Origin: Caulobacteraceae bacterium
GTDB lineage: Bacteria; Pseudomonadota; Alphaproteobacteria; Caulobacterales; Aquidulcibacteraceae
Direction of reading: 5' to 3'
Length of the DNA: 64,000 nt
Assembly: GCA_016703335.1 (NCBI GenBank)
Contig: JADJCG010000017.1
Span: 68,622 to 132,621 of the forward strand
Shown: positions 52,955 to 61,516 of the stretch, in pieces
How positions within the stretch are numbered: the stretch's first letter is position 1
Layout: every line of letters starts with the position of its first letter
Position numbers and translations under genes: made by a program
The notes under the pieces: model-generated
The model's database searches: none
The model's input: the letters and a program-made list of their open reading frames with translations, nothing else
Told to the model about the DNA's origin: nothing

Positions 52955-54775
52955 TTGAAAATCACGGATCTGAGCCGGACGTTCGTCGCACTCGCTGCGC
53001 TGATTTTCGCGGCTCCCGCTGCCGCGCAGGAACAACCAACGACAGCGCCGGTGGCGCGGCAGCGGCTGCAGTCGGCGACAGTGCCAGACCGGCAGCCGAA
53101 CATTGTGGTCATCGTCGCGGACGATGTGGGCTTTACAGATCTCGGCCCGTACGGCGGCGAAGCGCGGACGCCCAACATCGACGCTCTGGCGCAGCGCGGC
53201 GCGCAATTCTCGCGCTATTATTCGTCACCGCTCTGCTCGCCGTCGCGCGCGATGTTGCTGACGGGGATGGACAACCATCGCACCGGGCATTCGACGATCA
53301 TCGAAGTGCTGCCGCCGGAAATGCGTGGACGTCCTGGCTACACTATGCATCTTGAGCCCGGCGTGGTGACACTTGCCGAACGTCTGCGTCGCGGCGGTTA
53401 TCGCACGTACGCCACCGGCAAATGGCACTTGGGTCACGGCGAAGGCGATCTGCCGAATTCGCACGGGTTCGATCAGTCGTTCGTGCTCGACGCCTCAGGC
53501 GCGGATAATTGGGAAGAGCGCGCCTACCTGCCGTACTACGCAACGGCTGACTGGTTCGAGAACGGCCAGCGCGCGCATCTGCCGGATAACTTCTACTCGA
53601 GCGAATTCATCGTCGACCGCATGATCCAATATATGGATGCGGACGCGAGCCGTGCGAACGAGCCGTTCTTTGCGTATGTCGCATTTCAAGCGGTGCACAT
53701 TCCGGTGCAGGCGCCGGCGGAATATCGCAACCATTATCGCGGCGTCTATGACGACGGCTGGGAGCAATTGCGGGCGCAGCGTTGGCGGCGCGCACAGGAA
53801 TTGGGCCTGCTGCCCGCGACAGCGCAGATCGATGCGCCACATCCGAGCTTTCGCCCGTGGTCGGCAATCTCGGGTGATGAGCAAGCGCTCTATGCGCGCA
53901 GCATGGAAGTCCACGCCGGCATGATCGAGGCGATGGATCATCATATCGGACGCTTCATCGCCTATTTGCAGAGCCGCGGTTTGGCGGAGAACACGATCTT
54001 TATCGTGACATCCGACAACGGCCCCGAGCCAAGCAATCCAATCGCCGACGCGGACTTCCGGCGCTGGATGCGGCTCACAGGCTACACGCGCCGGGTTGAA
54101 GACTTGGGCGAGCGCGGGTCGTTCGTAATGATTGGGCCCGAGAACGCGAACGCCACCGGTACCGGTTCGCTGTTCAAGTTCACGGCAGGCGAAGGGGGTT
54201 TGCATGTGCCGTTCATCATTGCGGGTCCCGGCATTGCGCCGGCGCGTATTGATGCGCGTGCGTTCGTCACCGACGTGACGCCGACGCTTCTGGAGCGCGC
54301 GGGCGTGCCGCTCAATGCGCCGGCGATGGACGGCGTCAGCATGAACCCACTGCTGAGCGGAAATTCGACCTTTGTGCGCGACGCGAACACGCCGCTTGGT
54401 GTGGAAGTGTCGGGGCACTCGGCGCTGTATCGCGGCGATTTCAAGTTGGTGCGCACGCCGCTGCCGCTCGGCGATGATTCGTGGCGGCTCTACAATATTG
54501 CGCAGGATCCGGGTGAGACGACGGACCTCGCCGCGCGACAGCCGGAACTGGTTGCGTCGATGCTCGCGGATTACCAAGCGTATGCGCAGCGCAATGGCGT
54601 GCTGGAGCTGCCGCCCGGTTACGATCCCCAGGCGCAAGTCGCGCACAACACGCGGATGAAGACCTACCAGCGTTACTGGTGGATCTTCGCTGGGATTGGG
54701 CTGCTTGGCCTACTGCTGCTTGGCAGCGCGGTTTGGCTGGTGCGGCGGTTGTTCTTCCGAAAGCGCGCGGCCTAG
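52955..54775 (+). CDS. Exported arylsulfatase with C-terminal membrane anchor
   Basis: The 606-residue protein starts at TTG 52955 with a signal peptide (ALAALIFAAPAAAQ). The alkaline-phosphatase-superfamily core has NIVVIVADDVGFTDLGPYGG (metal Asp pair), SSPLCSPSRAMLLTG with C94 in the C-x-P-S-R motif that is converted to formylglycine, YATGKWHLGH (Lys/His), and FIVTSDNGPEP (Asp-Asn metal ligands). The last 35 residues contain a transmembrane helix (IFAGIGLLGLLLLGSAVWLV) and a basic end (RRLFFRKRAA), so the enzyme is probably anchored with its catalytic domain in the periplasm. It diverges from the Ada-AlkA gene. Confidence 0.93.
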   Translation: MKITDLSRTFVALAALIFAAPAAAQEQPTTAPVARQRLQSATVPDRQPNIVVIVADDVGFTDLGPYGGEARTPNIDALAQRGAQFSRYYSSPLCSPSRAMLLTGMDNHRTGHSTIIEVLPPEMRGRPGYTMHLEPGVVTLAERLRRGGYRTYATGKWHLGHGEGDLPNSHGFDQSFVLDASGADNWEERAYLPYYATADWFENGQRAHLPDNFYSSEFIVDRMIQYMDADASRANEPFFAYVAFQAVHIPVQAPAEYRNHYRGVYDDGWEQLRAQRWRRAQELGLLPATAQIDAPHPSFRPWSAISGDEQALYARSMEVHAGMIEAMDHHIGRFIAYLQSRGLAENTIFIVTSDNGPEPSNPIADADFRRWMRLTGYTRRVEDLGERGSFVMIGPENANATGTGSLFKFTAGEGGLHVPFIIAGPGIAPARIDARAFVTDVTPTLLERAGVPLNAPAMDGVSMNPLLSGNSTFVRDANTPLGVEVSGHSALYRGDFKLVRTPLPLGDDSWRLYNIAQDPGETTDLAARQPELVASMLADYQAYAQRNGVLELPPGYDPQAQVAHNTRMKTYQRYWWIFAGIGLLGLLLLGSAVWLVRRLFFRKRAA

Positions 54776-54818
54776 TTCGTCATTCCGCACGCGCGAGCGC
54801 GCAATGCGGAATGACGAA
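54776..54818. terminator. Bidirectional hairpin terminator
   Basis: TTCGTCATTCCGCA (54776-54789) and TGCGGAATGACGAA (54805-54818) are perfect 14-base inverted repeats, with a GC-rich interior CGCGCGAGCGCGCAA that can extend the stem. It starts right after the sulfatase stop and ends 10 bases before the acyl-CoA dehydrogenase stop on the other strand. Confidence 0.8.
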
Positions 54819-54827
54819 GGGTAAAGG

Positions 54828-55970
54828 TTAAGCCGCGCTCTTCTGATTCAGCGCCGTGAAACGGCGCAGGTGATAGTCGACATTGCCGAACGTGGCGTCG
54901 AGCATCGTTGTGCGCTTGAAGTAGTGGCCGACGCGCATTTCGTCGGTGACGCCCATGCCGCCGTGGATTTGCACTGCTGCTTGGCCAACGAAACGCGAGT
55001 GCTTGCCGATCGACACTTTCGCGGCTGACACAGCCTTCGCGCGCTCTTCATCGCTTTCGCCAAGCTTGATAGTGGCGCGGAGCGCCATCGAGTAGCTCTC
55101 TTCCGCCGCCATGAACATGTCGACCATGCGGTGCTGCAACACTTGGAATGTCGCGATCGGCTTGCCGAATTGCTGGCGCGTCTTGGCGTATTCGCGCGTG
55201 AGGTCCGTCATCATCCGCATGCAGCCAACGGCTTCGTGATTGTAGGCTGCATTGGCTTCATCGACGATGCGCTCGATCACAGGCAGCGCTCCATCAGCAG
55301 CGCCGAGCAAAGCCTCCGCGCCGACGCTGACGTTTTCGAAATAGACTTCCGCAGCGCGGGTATCGTCCATCGTCGGATAGTCGCGCGTGGTCACGCCCTT
55401 AGCGCTCTTTGACACCAGAAAAAGCGAGATGCCTTTCGCGTCCCGCTGACCGCCGCTGGTGCGGGCGGTCACAAGCAAATGGTCCGCTTGCGGCGCCCCA
55501 ATCACGACGGCCTTCTGGCCGTTGAGCACGTAACCTGCGCCGTCCTTCTTCGCCGTCGTAGAGACGTCGTTCAGCGCCCAGCGGCTCTTTGGCTCGGCTT
55601 GCGCGAACGCAATGATACGTTCGCCGCCGGCGATGGCGTTGAGATGCTCTTCCTTCTGTGCGGCTGAGCCGGCGTACTTCAGCGCACCGGCGCCGATCAC
55701 CACGGTTGGCACGTAAGGCTCGACCACCAGCGCCTTGCCGAACTCTTCGGCCACGACGCTGACATCGAGCGGGCCGCCGCCGAGGCCGCCGTACTCTTCC
55801 GGCAGCGGCGCCATCAGCAAACCAAGCTCAGCGAACGTCGCCCAGTTGGTCTTCCATGCGTCTTCGCTCTTCAGCGCTTCGCGGCGCTTGTCGAAATCGT
55901 ATTGCTGCTGCGCCCACTTCGAGAGCGAGTCACGAATGGCGTTCTGTTCGTCGGTGTAATCGAAGTTCAT
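54828..55970 (-). CDS. Acyl-CoA dehydrogenase
   Basis: The 380-residue protein has MNFDYTDEQNAIRDSLSKWA at the start, PLPEEYGGLGGGPLDVSVVA, GERIIAFAQAEPKSRWALND, then QQFGKPIATFQVLQHRMVDM and AVQIHGGMGVTDEMRVGHYF. The family fold is clear, but the catalytic-base position is not conserved as in classical short-chain enzymes, so the pairing with the next gene suggests a heteromeric acyl-CoA dehydrogenase of the type used for steroid side chains or branched acyl groups. It begins 32 bases after the partner stop. Confidence 0.93.
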   Translation of the reverse strand: MNFDYTDEQNAIRDSLSKWAQQQYDFDKRREALKSEDAWKTNWATFAELGLLMAPLPEEYGGLGGGPLDVSVVAEEFGKALVVEPYVPTVVIGAGALKYAGSAAQKEEHLNAIAGGERIIAFAQAEPKSRWALNDVSTTAKKDGAGYVLNGQKAVVIGAPQADHLLVTARTSGGQRDAKGISLFLVSKSAKGVTTRDYPTMDDTRAAEVYFENVSVGAEALLGAADGALPVIERIVDEANAAYNHEAVGCMRMMTDLTREYAKTRQQFGKPIATFQVLQHRMVDMFMAAEESYSMALRATIKLGESDEERAKAVSAAKVSIGKHSRFVGQAAVQIHGGMGVTDEMRVGHYFKRTTMLDATFGNVDYHLRRFTALNQKSAA

Positions 55971-56002
55971 CGCGCGTTTCCCGTATTATTGTTTGCGAGG
56001 GC

Positions 56003-57190
56003 TCAGAGGCCCAGCACCATCTTCGCGATGATGTTGCGTTGGATTTCGTTGGAGCCGCCGTAGATCGAGGCTTTGCGCCAGTTGAAGTACACAGGCGCAG
56101 CGGCAGACGAATAATCCGGCCCGACCGCGAACTCATTGCCGCCGAGACCGCGCGGATAGGGTTGCGCGTAATTGCCAACGGCTTCGAGCGTGAGCTCGGT
56201 GAGGCGCTGTTGGATTTCGGTGCCTTTGATCTTCAGCAATGAGCTTTCGGGGCCAGGGCCCTTACCCGCCTGTTCGCGGGCGAGCGTGCGGAGTTCGGTC
56301 ATTTCGAGCGCCGAGAGATCGATCTCGAGTTCGCTGAGCTTGCGCTGGAATTCGTCATCCTCGATCAGCGGCTTGCCGTCGTCACCGATCTCAGCTTTCG
56401 CGATCGACTTCAGGCGCTCAACGTTGCGCTTCGAACGCGCGACGCCGGCGATGCCAGCGCGTTCGTGCGCGAGCAGGAATTTCGCGCAGGTCCAGCCTTT
56501 ATTTTCCTCGTAGATGCGCTGATCGACAGGCACCTTCACGTTCTCAAGGAAGACGTCGTTCACTTCGTAGCCGCCATCGAGCAACTTGATCGGCCGCACG
56601 GTCACGCCCGGCGACTTCATGTCGATCAGCAGGAACGAGATGCCTTCTTGCGCTTTGGCGCTGGTGTCGGTGCGGACAAGGAAGAAGCCCCAATCGGCGT
56701 GCTGGCCGAGCGTGGTCCACGTCTTCTGGCCGTTGATGATGTAATGATCGCCTTCGCGCACGGCGCGGGTCTTGAGCGAAGCGAGATCCGAACCCGCGCC
56801 CGGCTCGCTATAGCCCTGCGCCCACCACACCTCACCAGAGAGGATGCCGGGCAGATGGCGCTGCTTCTGCTCGGGCGTGCCGAACGTGTAGATGACGGGG
56901 CCGACCATCGAGATGCCGAACGGCAGCGGCGGGATCGTCTCGCCGCGCGCGTTTTCTTCAAGCCAGATGTAGCGCTGGGTCGCGGTCCAACCGGTGCCGC
57001 CGTATTCCTTCGGCCAAGCGGGCGCTGACCAGCCCTTCTTGCCGAGAATTTTGTGCCAGGCGAGGAAGTCTTCCTTCGAGAGATCTTCGCGCAGCACCTT
57101 GCCTTTGAGGCGCTTGGGATAGTTCTCGTCGATGAACGCGCGCACTTCGTTGCGGAACGCGATCTCTTCCGGCGAAAAATTCAGATCCAT
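56003..57190 (-). CDS. Acyl-CoA dehydrogenase
   Basis: The 395-residue protein starts MDLNFSPEEIAFRNEVRAFI at 57190. It has PAWPKEYGGTGWTATQRYIW, WWAQGYSEPGAGSDLASLKT (FAD-binding), YIINGQKTWTTLGQHADWGF and the C-terminal FNWRKASIYGGSNEIQRNII. The length and motifs match the FadE-like large partners of paired dehydrogenases. With the gene at 54828 it likely forms a two-gene operon acting on unusual acyl-CoA substrates. The upstream start at 57217 is less likely. Confidence 0.94.
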   Translation of the reverse strand: MDLNFSPEEIAFRNEVRAFIDENYPKRLKGKVLREDLSKEDFLAWHKILGKKGWSAPAWPKEYGGTGWTATQRYIWLEENARGETIPPLPFGISMVGPVIYTFGTPEQKQRHLPGILSGEVWWAQGYSEPGAGSDLASLKTRAVREGDHYIINGQKTWTTLGQHADWGFFLVRTDTSAKAQEGISFLLIDMKSPGVTVRPIKLLDGGYEVNDVFLENVKVPVDQRIYEENKGWTCAKFLLAHERAGIAGVARSKRNVERLKSIAKAEIGDDGKPLIEDDEFQRKLSELEIDLSALEMTELRTLAREQAGKGPGPESSLLKIKGTEIQQRLTELTLEAVGNYAQPYPRGLGGNEFAVGPDYSSAAAPVYFNWRKASIYGGSNEIQRNIIAKMVLGL

Positions 57191-57257
57191 GTGTCTCAGG
57201 CCCACGCGCGCGAACAATGCGCGTGGCGACTATAGACACACTCAACTCGGCTTCAAC

Positions 57258-57533
57258 TCAGAGCGCACCGCGCGGCTGGATCAATTGCGCGTCTGGAATT
57301 GGCTTGCCGCTGCGGCGCCGCTCGACGGGCACTGGGCGCGGCGTCTCTGCAGCTTCACGCGGCGCAATCGTTTGGCGCCCAACAACGACCGCCGGTGACG
57401 GCGGCGGTTGATCGAGGCGCTGCTCCGCTGATGCGCGGCTAATATCAGTGATCGGGTCGCTGTCGCTCTCAGAGGCAGCCGCAAACGGCACGGTCGCCGC
57501 GGTGATCAATCCGGCTAGCAAAAGCACTCTCAT
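57258..57533 (-). CDS. Small exported proline-rich protein
   Basis: The 91-residue protein has a signal peptide (MRVLLLAGLITAATVPFAAA) with cleavage near AAASES, then a polar, proline- and arginine-rich tail (DQPPPSPAVVVGRQT, RRRSGKPIPDAQ). No domain is recognised; the disordered mature part suggests a periplasmic linker or envelope protein. Confidence 0.6.
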   Translation of the reverse strand: MRVLLLAGLITAATVPFAAASESDSDPITDISRASAEQRLDQPPPSPAVVVGRQTIAPREAAETPRPVPVERRRSGKPIPDAQLIQPRGAL

Positions 57534-57587
57534 GTCGCGTCCCCTCCGCGCACGGGCCCTAGCGTGACCCGCGCGCCGTTGCGAGTT

Positions 57588-57941
57588 TTAGGCTGCGTTT
57601 GCTCCACCCTCACCTTGCGCAAGGTCGGCTGTGGAGCAGGCGGCGGCTCGCTGCGAGCGCAGCATAGCCTGATCCGCATCGGTTTGGCTGTTCACGGCTT
57701 GGAGAGCGATGGCGCTCGCCTCGGCTTCTGCCGTCGCCCAAGTCTCGGCGGTCTGGTGACGGCCCTCAGCGTTGAGTTCGTATTTGGCGGCGGTTACCTC
57801 CGCCCCCGAAACATCCTCGTAAGCGGTGCAGCGCACTGCAGCGAGGAACTCGTTGCTCGACATCTGCGGCCCGGCCGCCGCCAAGGCGAACGGAACGGCG
57901 ACCACAGCAGCGGCAGTGGTGGCGATGAGAGCGAAACGCAT
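57588..57941 (-). CDS. Small exported hypothetical protein
   Basis: The 117-residue protein has a signal peptide (MRFALIATTAAAVVAVPFAL) and a helical mature part: MSSNEFLAAVRCTAYEDVSG, ELNAEGRHQTAETWATAEAE and DADQAMLRSQRAAACSTADL. Two cysteines are present. The function is unknown. Its promoter region contains the TATCGATA cluster at 58046-58102. Confidence 0.65.
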   Translation of the reverse strand: MRFALIATTAAAVVAVPFALAAAGPQMSSNEFLAAVRCTAYEDVSGAEVTAAKYELNAEGRHQTAETWATAEAEASAIALQAVNSQTDADQAMLRSQRAAACSTADLAQGEGGANAA

Positions 57942-58045
57942 AGAACTGACCCTCCAAGTCGAAATCTGGTTACTTTCAGCCCGTCTCGCTTTTGGGATGC
58001 CGCGCCGGGGGGCGTTAGATGCGTCCTTGCTGCGATTTCAGACTG

Positions 58046-58102
58046 ATATCGATATACGATATGCGATATCGATAGTCAACGTGAATTTATCGAAATTCGA
58101 TA
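58046..58102. promoter_or_regulatory. Cluster of TATCGATA-type palindromes
   Basis: ATATCGATA occurs at 58046-58054 and again at 58066-58074, with a TACGATATGCG spacer, and TTTATCGAAATTCGATA follows at 58086-58102. The cluster is very AT-rich and lies between the minus-strand start at 57941 and the plus-strand gene at 58162. The core resembles the repeats upstream of sppA (2899-2960), so one regulator may bind both. Confidence 0.55.
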
Positions 58103-58161
58103 CGTTTCGCTTGAGCACCAATTTGCACGCTGCTTTTCAAGCGCTTAGCTAGACTCTGCTG

Positions 58162-58350
58162 ATGCCGACCGAGCCGATCTCCACGCCCTGCATCCGGGTC
58201 TGCGCTGTGAGCGGGATGACGAACCAGTGCGTCGGCTGCGGTCGAACGCTCCCCGAGATCGCGCGCTGGGGCGCAATGGACGAGACCGAGCGCCGGGCGA
58301 TCATGGCTGAGCTGCCCGCCAGGCTAGCGGCCGGGATGCCTGTCCCGTGA
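58162..58350 (+). CDS. DUF1289 protein
   Basis: The 62-residue protein carries the DUF1289 pattern: PCIRVCAVSGMTNQCVGCGR with four cysteines, then TLPEIARWGAMDETERRAIM. This is a small probable metal-binding protein of unknown role, common in Proteobacteria. Its stop overlaps the next start (GTGA). Confidence 0.9.
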   Translation: MPTEPISTPCIRVCAVSGMTNQCVGCGRTLPEIARWGAMDETERRAIMAELPARLAAGMPVP

Positions 58351-58571
58351 TCGGCGACACCGTTGATATCCAGACGATCATCTGGGCGCTGATGGCGTTG
58401 CTGATTGTTGGCGGCGCAGTTCTGGCAGCACGTCAGCGTGCGTCGGAGACGAAGTCGCGCGGACCCGGCGTCGTGCTTTCACTGCTGATCTGGGGTGGGT
58501 TGATCGCTTTCGTTGTGCTTCTCGTGCAGGGTGCCGAGTTCTGGGCAAGGCTCGCTTCGCTCTTCAGCTGA
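58347..58571 (+). CDS. Small membrane protein
   Basis: The 74-residue protein starts at GTG 58347 within the DUF1289 stop. It has two transmembrane helices (IIWALMALLIVGGAVLAARQ and VVLSLLIWGGLIAFVVLLVQ). The translational coupling suggests a joint role with the DUF1289 protein. It converges on the TauE gene with an 8-base overlap. Confidence 0.65.
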   Translation: MIGDTVDIQTIIWALMALLIVGGAVLAARQRASETKSRGPGVVLSLLIWGGLIAFVVLLVQGAEFWARLASLFS

Positions 58572-59379
58572 ACGCTTCGCGCAGCATGTTGAGCGCGATG
58601 ATTGCCAGCACGACGGCGAAGGCCCGCTTCAAAGTGAGTTGGGGAAGCTTGTGCGCAAGACGCGCGCCGATCGGCGCTGTGATCATCGTGAGCAGAGCCA
58701 GAAACACGAAGCCCGCGATATTGACGAAACCGAGCGACCACGGCGGCAGGCCACCATGCCCCCAGCCGACAATCGCGTAGCCAATCGCCGCTGGGATCGC
58801 GATGGCCGCGCCGAAACCTGAAGCCGTCGCCACCGCTTGATGGATCGGGCGCCCACACAACGTCATCACCGTCACACCGATGGCGCCGCCGCCGATGCCC
58901 ATCATTGCGGAGAGCAGACCAAGCGCGCCAGCGATCAACGCGCGCGCAATCCCTCGCGGCAGTTCAGAAAAGACGCGCCAGTTCAGACTTGCCAATCCCA
59001 TCTGCGCGGCGATCAGCAACAAACCGCCGCCGAAAATGGCCAGCAACGCTTCCGTGTTCGCCAAACCCGCGGCGACAGCCCCTAATAGCGCGCCAAACGA
59101 GATCCATGGCGTCCACGAGCGCAGAACAGTGAAATCGACTGCGCCGGCTTTAGTGTGCGCAGACAACGAGCGCCAGGATGTCGCGATGATCGTTGAGAGC
59201 GACGTGCCAACGGCAACGTGCATGCGCACGGCTTCATCAACACCCAGCGCCGTGAAGACAAAATAGAGCGCCGGCACGATGACGATGCCGCCGCCTATGC
59301 CGAAAAGCCCACCGACAAAACCAGCGGCAAGACCCGCAACAATCAATCCAAGCGCAAACCAGATAAGCTCCGGGCTCAT
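58564..59379 (-). CDS. TauE/SafE-family sulfite/anion exporter
   Basis: The 271-residue membrane protein has the two-repeat TauE/SafE layout of about eight helices, with GFVGGLFGIGGGIVIVPALY near 20 and the matching LLSAMMGIGGGAIGVTVMTL near 157. These GGG motifs mark the two inverted repeats. Members export sulfite, sulfoacetate or other small anions. It overlaps the dusA stop by 4 bases, so it is co-transcribed with dusA. Sulfate-activation genes lie 2 kb away, but a functional link is not shown. Confidence 0.92.
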   Translation of the reverse strand: MSPELIWFALGLIVAGLAAGFVGGLFGIGGGIVIVPALYFVFTALGVDEAVRMHVAVGTSLSTIIATSWRSLSAHTKAGAVDFTVLRSWTPWISFGALLGAVAAGLANTEALLAIFGGGLLLIAAQMGLASLNWRVFSELPRGIARALIAGALGLLSAMMGIGGGAIGVTVMTLCGRPIHQAVATASGFGAAIAIPAAIGYAIVGWGHGGLPPWSLGFVNIAGFVFLALLTMITAPIGARLAHKLPQLTLKRAFAVVLAIIALNMLREAFS

Positions 59380-60361
59380 GCCGCGTGCACGTGCGCTTGG
59401 CTCACTTGCGCCAACGCTTCGCGCACGACTTCAACACCGGCGCCCGCGCGCACGCCGTGCTCCGACAACACGCGCCGCCACAAGCGCCCGCCTGGGCGCG
59501 ATGCGAACAAGCCCAGCATGTGCCGCGTCATCGCGTGCAGCGCGACGCCAGCGGCCAGATTGCGCTCGATATACGGAATGTACGCTTCGACCGCCGCTTC
59601 GCGCGTCTGATGCGGCGATAGACGGCCGAATACTCTGGCATCCACATCAAGCAGCACTGCGGGATTTTGATACGCCGCACGCCCGAGCATGGCGCCGTCG
59701 AGCCCTGCGCTTTCGGCCAGCGCGTGATCAAGATCATGAAGCCCACCGTTGAGGATGATCTCCAAGTGCGGGCGTTCGCGCTTCAACTCGCGCACCAGAT
59801 CGTAGTCCAGCGGCGGCACGTCGCGATTTTCCTTCGGCGACAAACCCGAAAGCCAAGCTTTGCGCGCGTGCACCGTGAAGCTGGTGCAGCCCTCCTTCGC
59901 GCACGCGTCCACCAATGCGAACAGCGCCTCGCGCGGCGTCTGATCATCGACGCCGATCCGCGACTTGATCGTGACCGGCACGTCTGGCGCGGCTTCCTGG
60001 GTTGCCCGCCAGAGGCGCGCGACAAGATCAGGCTCGCGCATCAGACAAGCGCCAAACCGCCCGGATTGCACGCGGTCTGAGGGGCAACCAATATTGAGAT
60101 TGATCTCGTCGTAACCGAATGCGGCGCCGATACGCGCGGCCGCACCCATTTTCTCGGGATCGCTGCCACCGAGCTGCAGCGCGACCGGGTGCTCTTCTTT
60201 CGAGAAGCCCAGCAAACGCTCGCGATCACCATGGATGATCGCATCAGCCGTCAACATCTCGGTGTAGAGCAGCGCCCCGCGCGTCAGTTCGCGATGGAAC
60301 GCCCGGCAATGCCGGTCCGTCAATCCATCATGGGCGCAACGGAGAAGGCGCGTGACAACAT
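59376..60361 (-). CDS. dusA: tRNA-dihydrouridine(20/20a) synthase DusA, frameshifted near 60326
   Basis: The FMN enzyme reduces uridine 20/20a in tRNA. The main frame starts TDRHCRAFHRELTRGALLYT and has INLNIGCPSDRVQSGRFGACLM with the catalytic Cys, FTVHARKAWLSGLSPKENRD and IILNGGLHDLDHAL. Upstream, ATG at 60361 gives MLSRAFSVAPMMD, the usual DusA N-terminus (APMMDWTDRHCR). One G is missing from GATTGGACGG near 60326, so the first 12 residues lie in another frame. The restored length is about 328 residues. tauE follows with a 4-base overlap. Confidence 0.93.
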
Positions 60362-60426
60362 ACGCTGCGTGATCTGTCGGGAAATGTGCGGCGAAGCAAG
60401 GCTTCGCCGCTGAGACAGGGAAAGCG

Positions 60427-60936
60427 TTACGCCACGGCGCTACGGCGCGGGAGTTTCCAGTTCGGGCGCACGAAGTGGCAGGTGTAGCCGTCGGGGATGC
60501 GCACGAGATAATCTTGGTGCTCGGCTTCTGCCTCCCAGAACGGGCCCACAGGCTCGATCGTGGTCACGACTTTTCCGGGCCACAGGCCCGATGCGTCAAC
60601 GTCTGCAATCGTATCTTCAGCGACGCGGCGTTGCTCATCGTTCGTGTAGTAGATCGCCGAGCGATAGCTCGCGCCCATGTCGTTGCCCTGGCGATTGCGC
60701 GTCGACGGGTCGTGGATCTGGAAGAAGAACTCGAGCAAATCGCGATAACTGATTTTCTCAGGATCGAAGATGATTTCGACCGCCTCGGCATGGGTGCCAT
60801 GGTTGCGGTAGGTGGCGTTGGGCACGTCGCCGCCGGAATAGCCGACGCGGCTGCTGACCACGCCCGGCAACTTACGGACGAGGTCTTGGACCCCCCAAAA
60901 GCATCCCCCGGCGAGTACGGCGCGTTCAGTCGGCAT
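60427..60936 (-). CDS. msrA: Peptide methionine sulfoxide reductase MsrA
   Basis: The 169-residue enzyme reduces methionine-S-sulfoxide in proteins. It has AVLAGGCFWGVQDLVRKLPG with the catalytic Cys, then SRVGYSGGDVPNATYRNHGT, AEAVEIIFDPEKISYRDLLE and FFQIHDPSTRNRQGNDMGAS. AAGGAG lies 6 bases before the ATG at 60936; the ATG at 60939 is too close to it, and the long upstream frame from 61122 is not needed. Confidence 0.95.
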   Translation of the reverse strand: MPTERAVLAGGCFWGVQDLVRKLPGVVSSRVGYSGGDVPNATYRNHGTHAEAVEIIFDPEKISYRDLLEFFFQIHDPSTRNRQGNDMGASYRSAIYYTNDEQRRVAEDTIADVDASGLWPGKVVTTIEPVGPFWEAEAEHQDYLVRIPDGYTCHFVRPNWKLPRRSAVA

Positions 60937-61139
60937 CATTGGCTCCTTGGTGTGCCACGTATTTAGTGCGCGGTCGGCCCGCGCCCTATGCCGGATACGC
61001 ATGCCGTGCCCATTCAGTTTCTGGGGTGAGCTATCCAGTTGCAAGTGATTTTCAAGTATGCAGAACCGCCCGCTGGACGCGACCAGAGAACCCGGCTGGA
61101 CCTTGATGTATGGGATGGCCATAGCGAACTGCGCGACAC

Positions 61140-61407
61140 GTGCGTCTCGATCTCCACGGCATCGCCAAAGGGTTGCCGTCCATCAAGCGTCCCTGCTCGC
61201 ATCTCGCTCGGGCCTCGCCATCGCGAACGGCGTCGCTTCAGCCACGGTTCTGCATGGGTGTCCTCAATGCGGGCCCCCACGACGGCGCTGCATGTGCTCG
61301 GGCCTGAGGCCGGCATCGCTTTCGATCTGGCCGCGTTGCTGCTCGCTCGCGCGGAACGCGGCTTTGACGAGCATGTATTACTCGCCGCCAATCGCATGCT
61401 CGCCTGA
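61140..61407 (+). pseudogene. Possible ApbE-like (FAD:protein FMN transferase) remnant
   Basis: Between msrA and cysD, two short matches to ApbE lie in different frames: RLDLHGIAKG (about 61144-61173), the conserved DLxGIAKG motif, followed in another frame by AVHQASLLASRSGLA, and ALHVLGPEAGIAFDLAALLL near 61285-61344, the usual ALFVLGPExG motif of the C-terminal part. The middle and the N-terminal half are missing, so this would be a degraded copy. The match rests on motifs only and may be chance. Confidence 0.3.
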
Positions 61408-61516
61408 GCGAAAGCCCGCGGATTTCGCAACCGCCTTAACCTTTGCAGGCGAACAACGTCGCGCCGCTGGCGGAGATGTTTGCAGCCCCGCAGCGCGCCC
61501 TCTACAGAGTGGCGCA

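Noticed and set aside
53495..54646. Minus-strand open frame of 383 codons
   Set aside because: It mirrors the arylsulfatase gene and has shadow-like Arg/His-rich composition.
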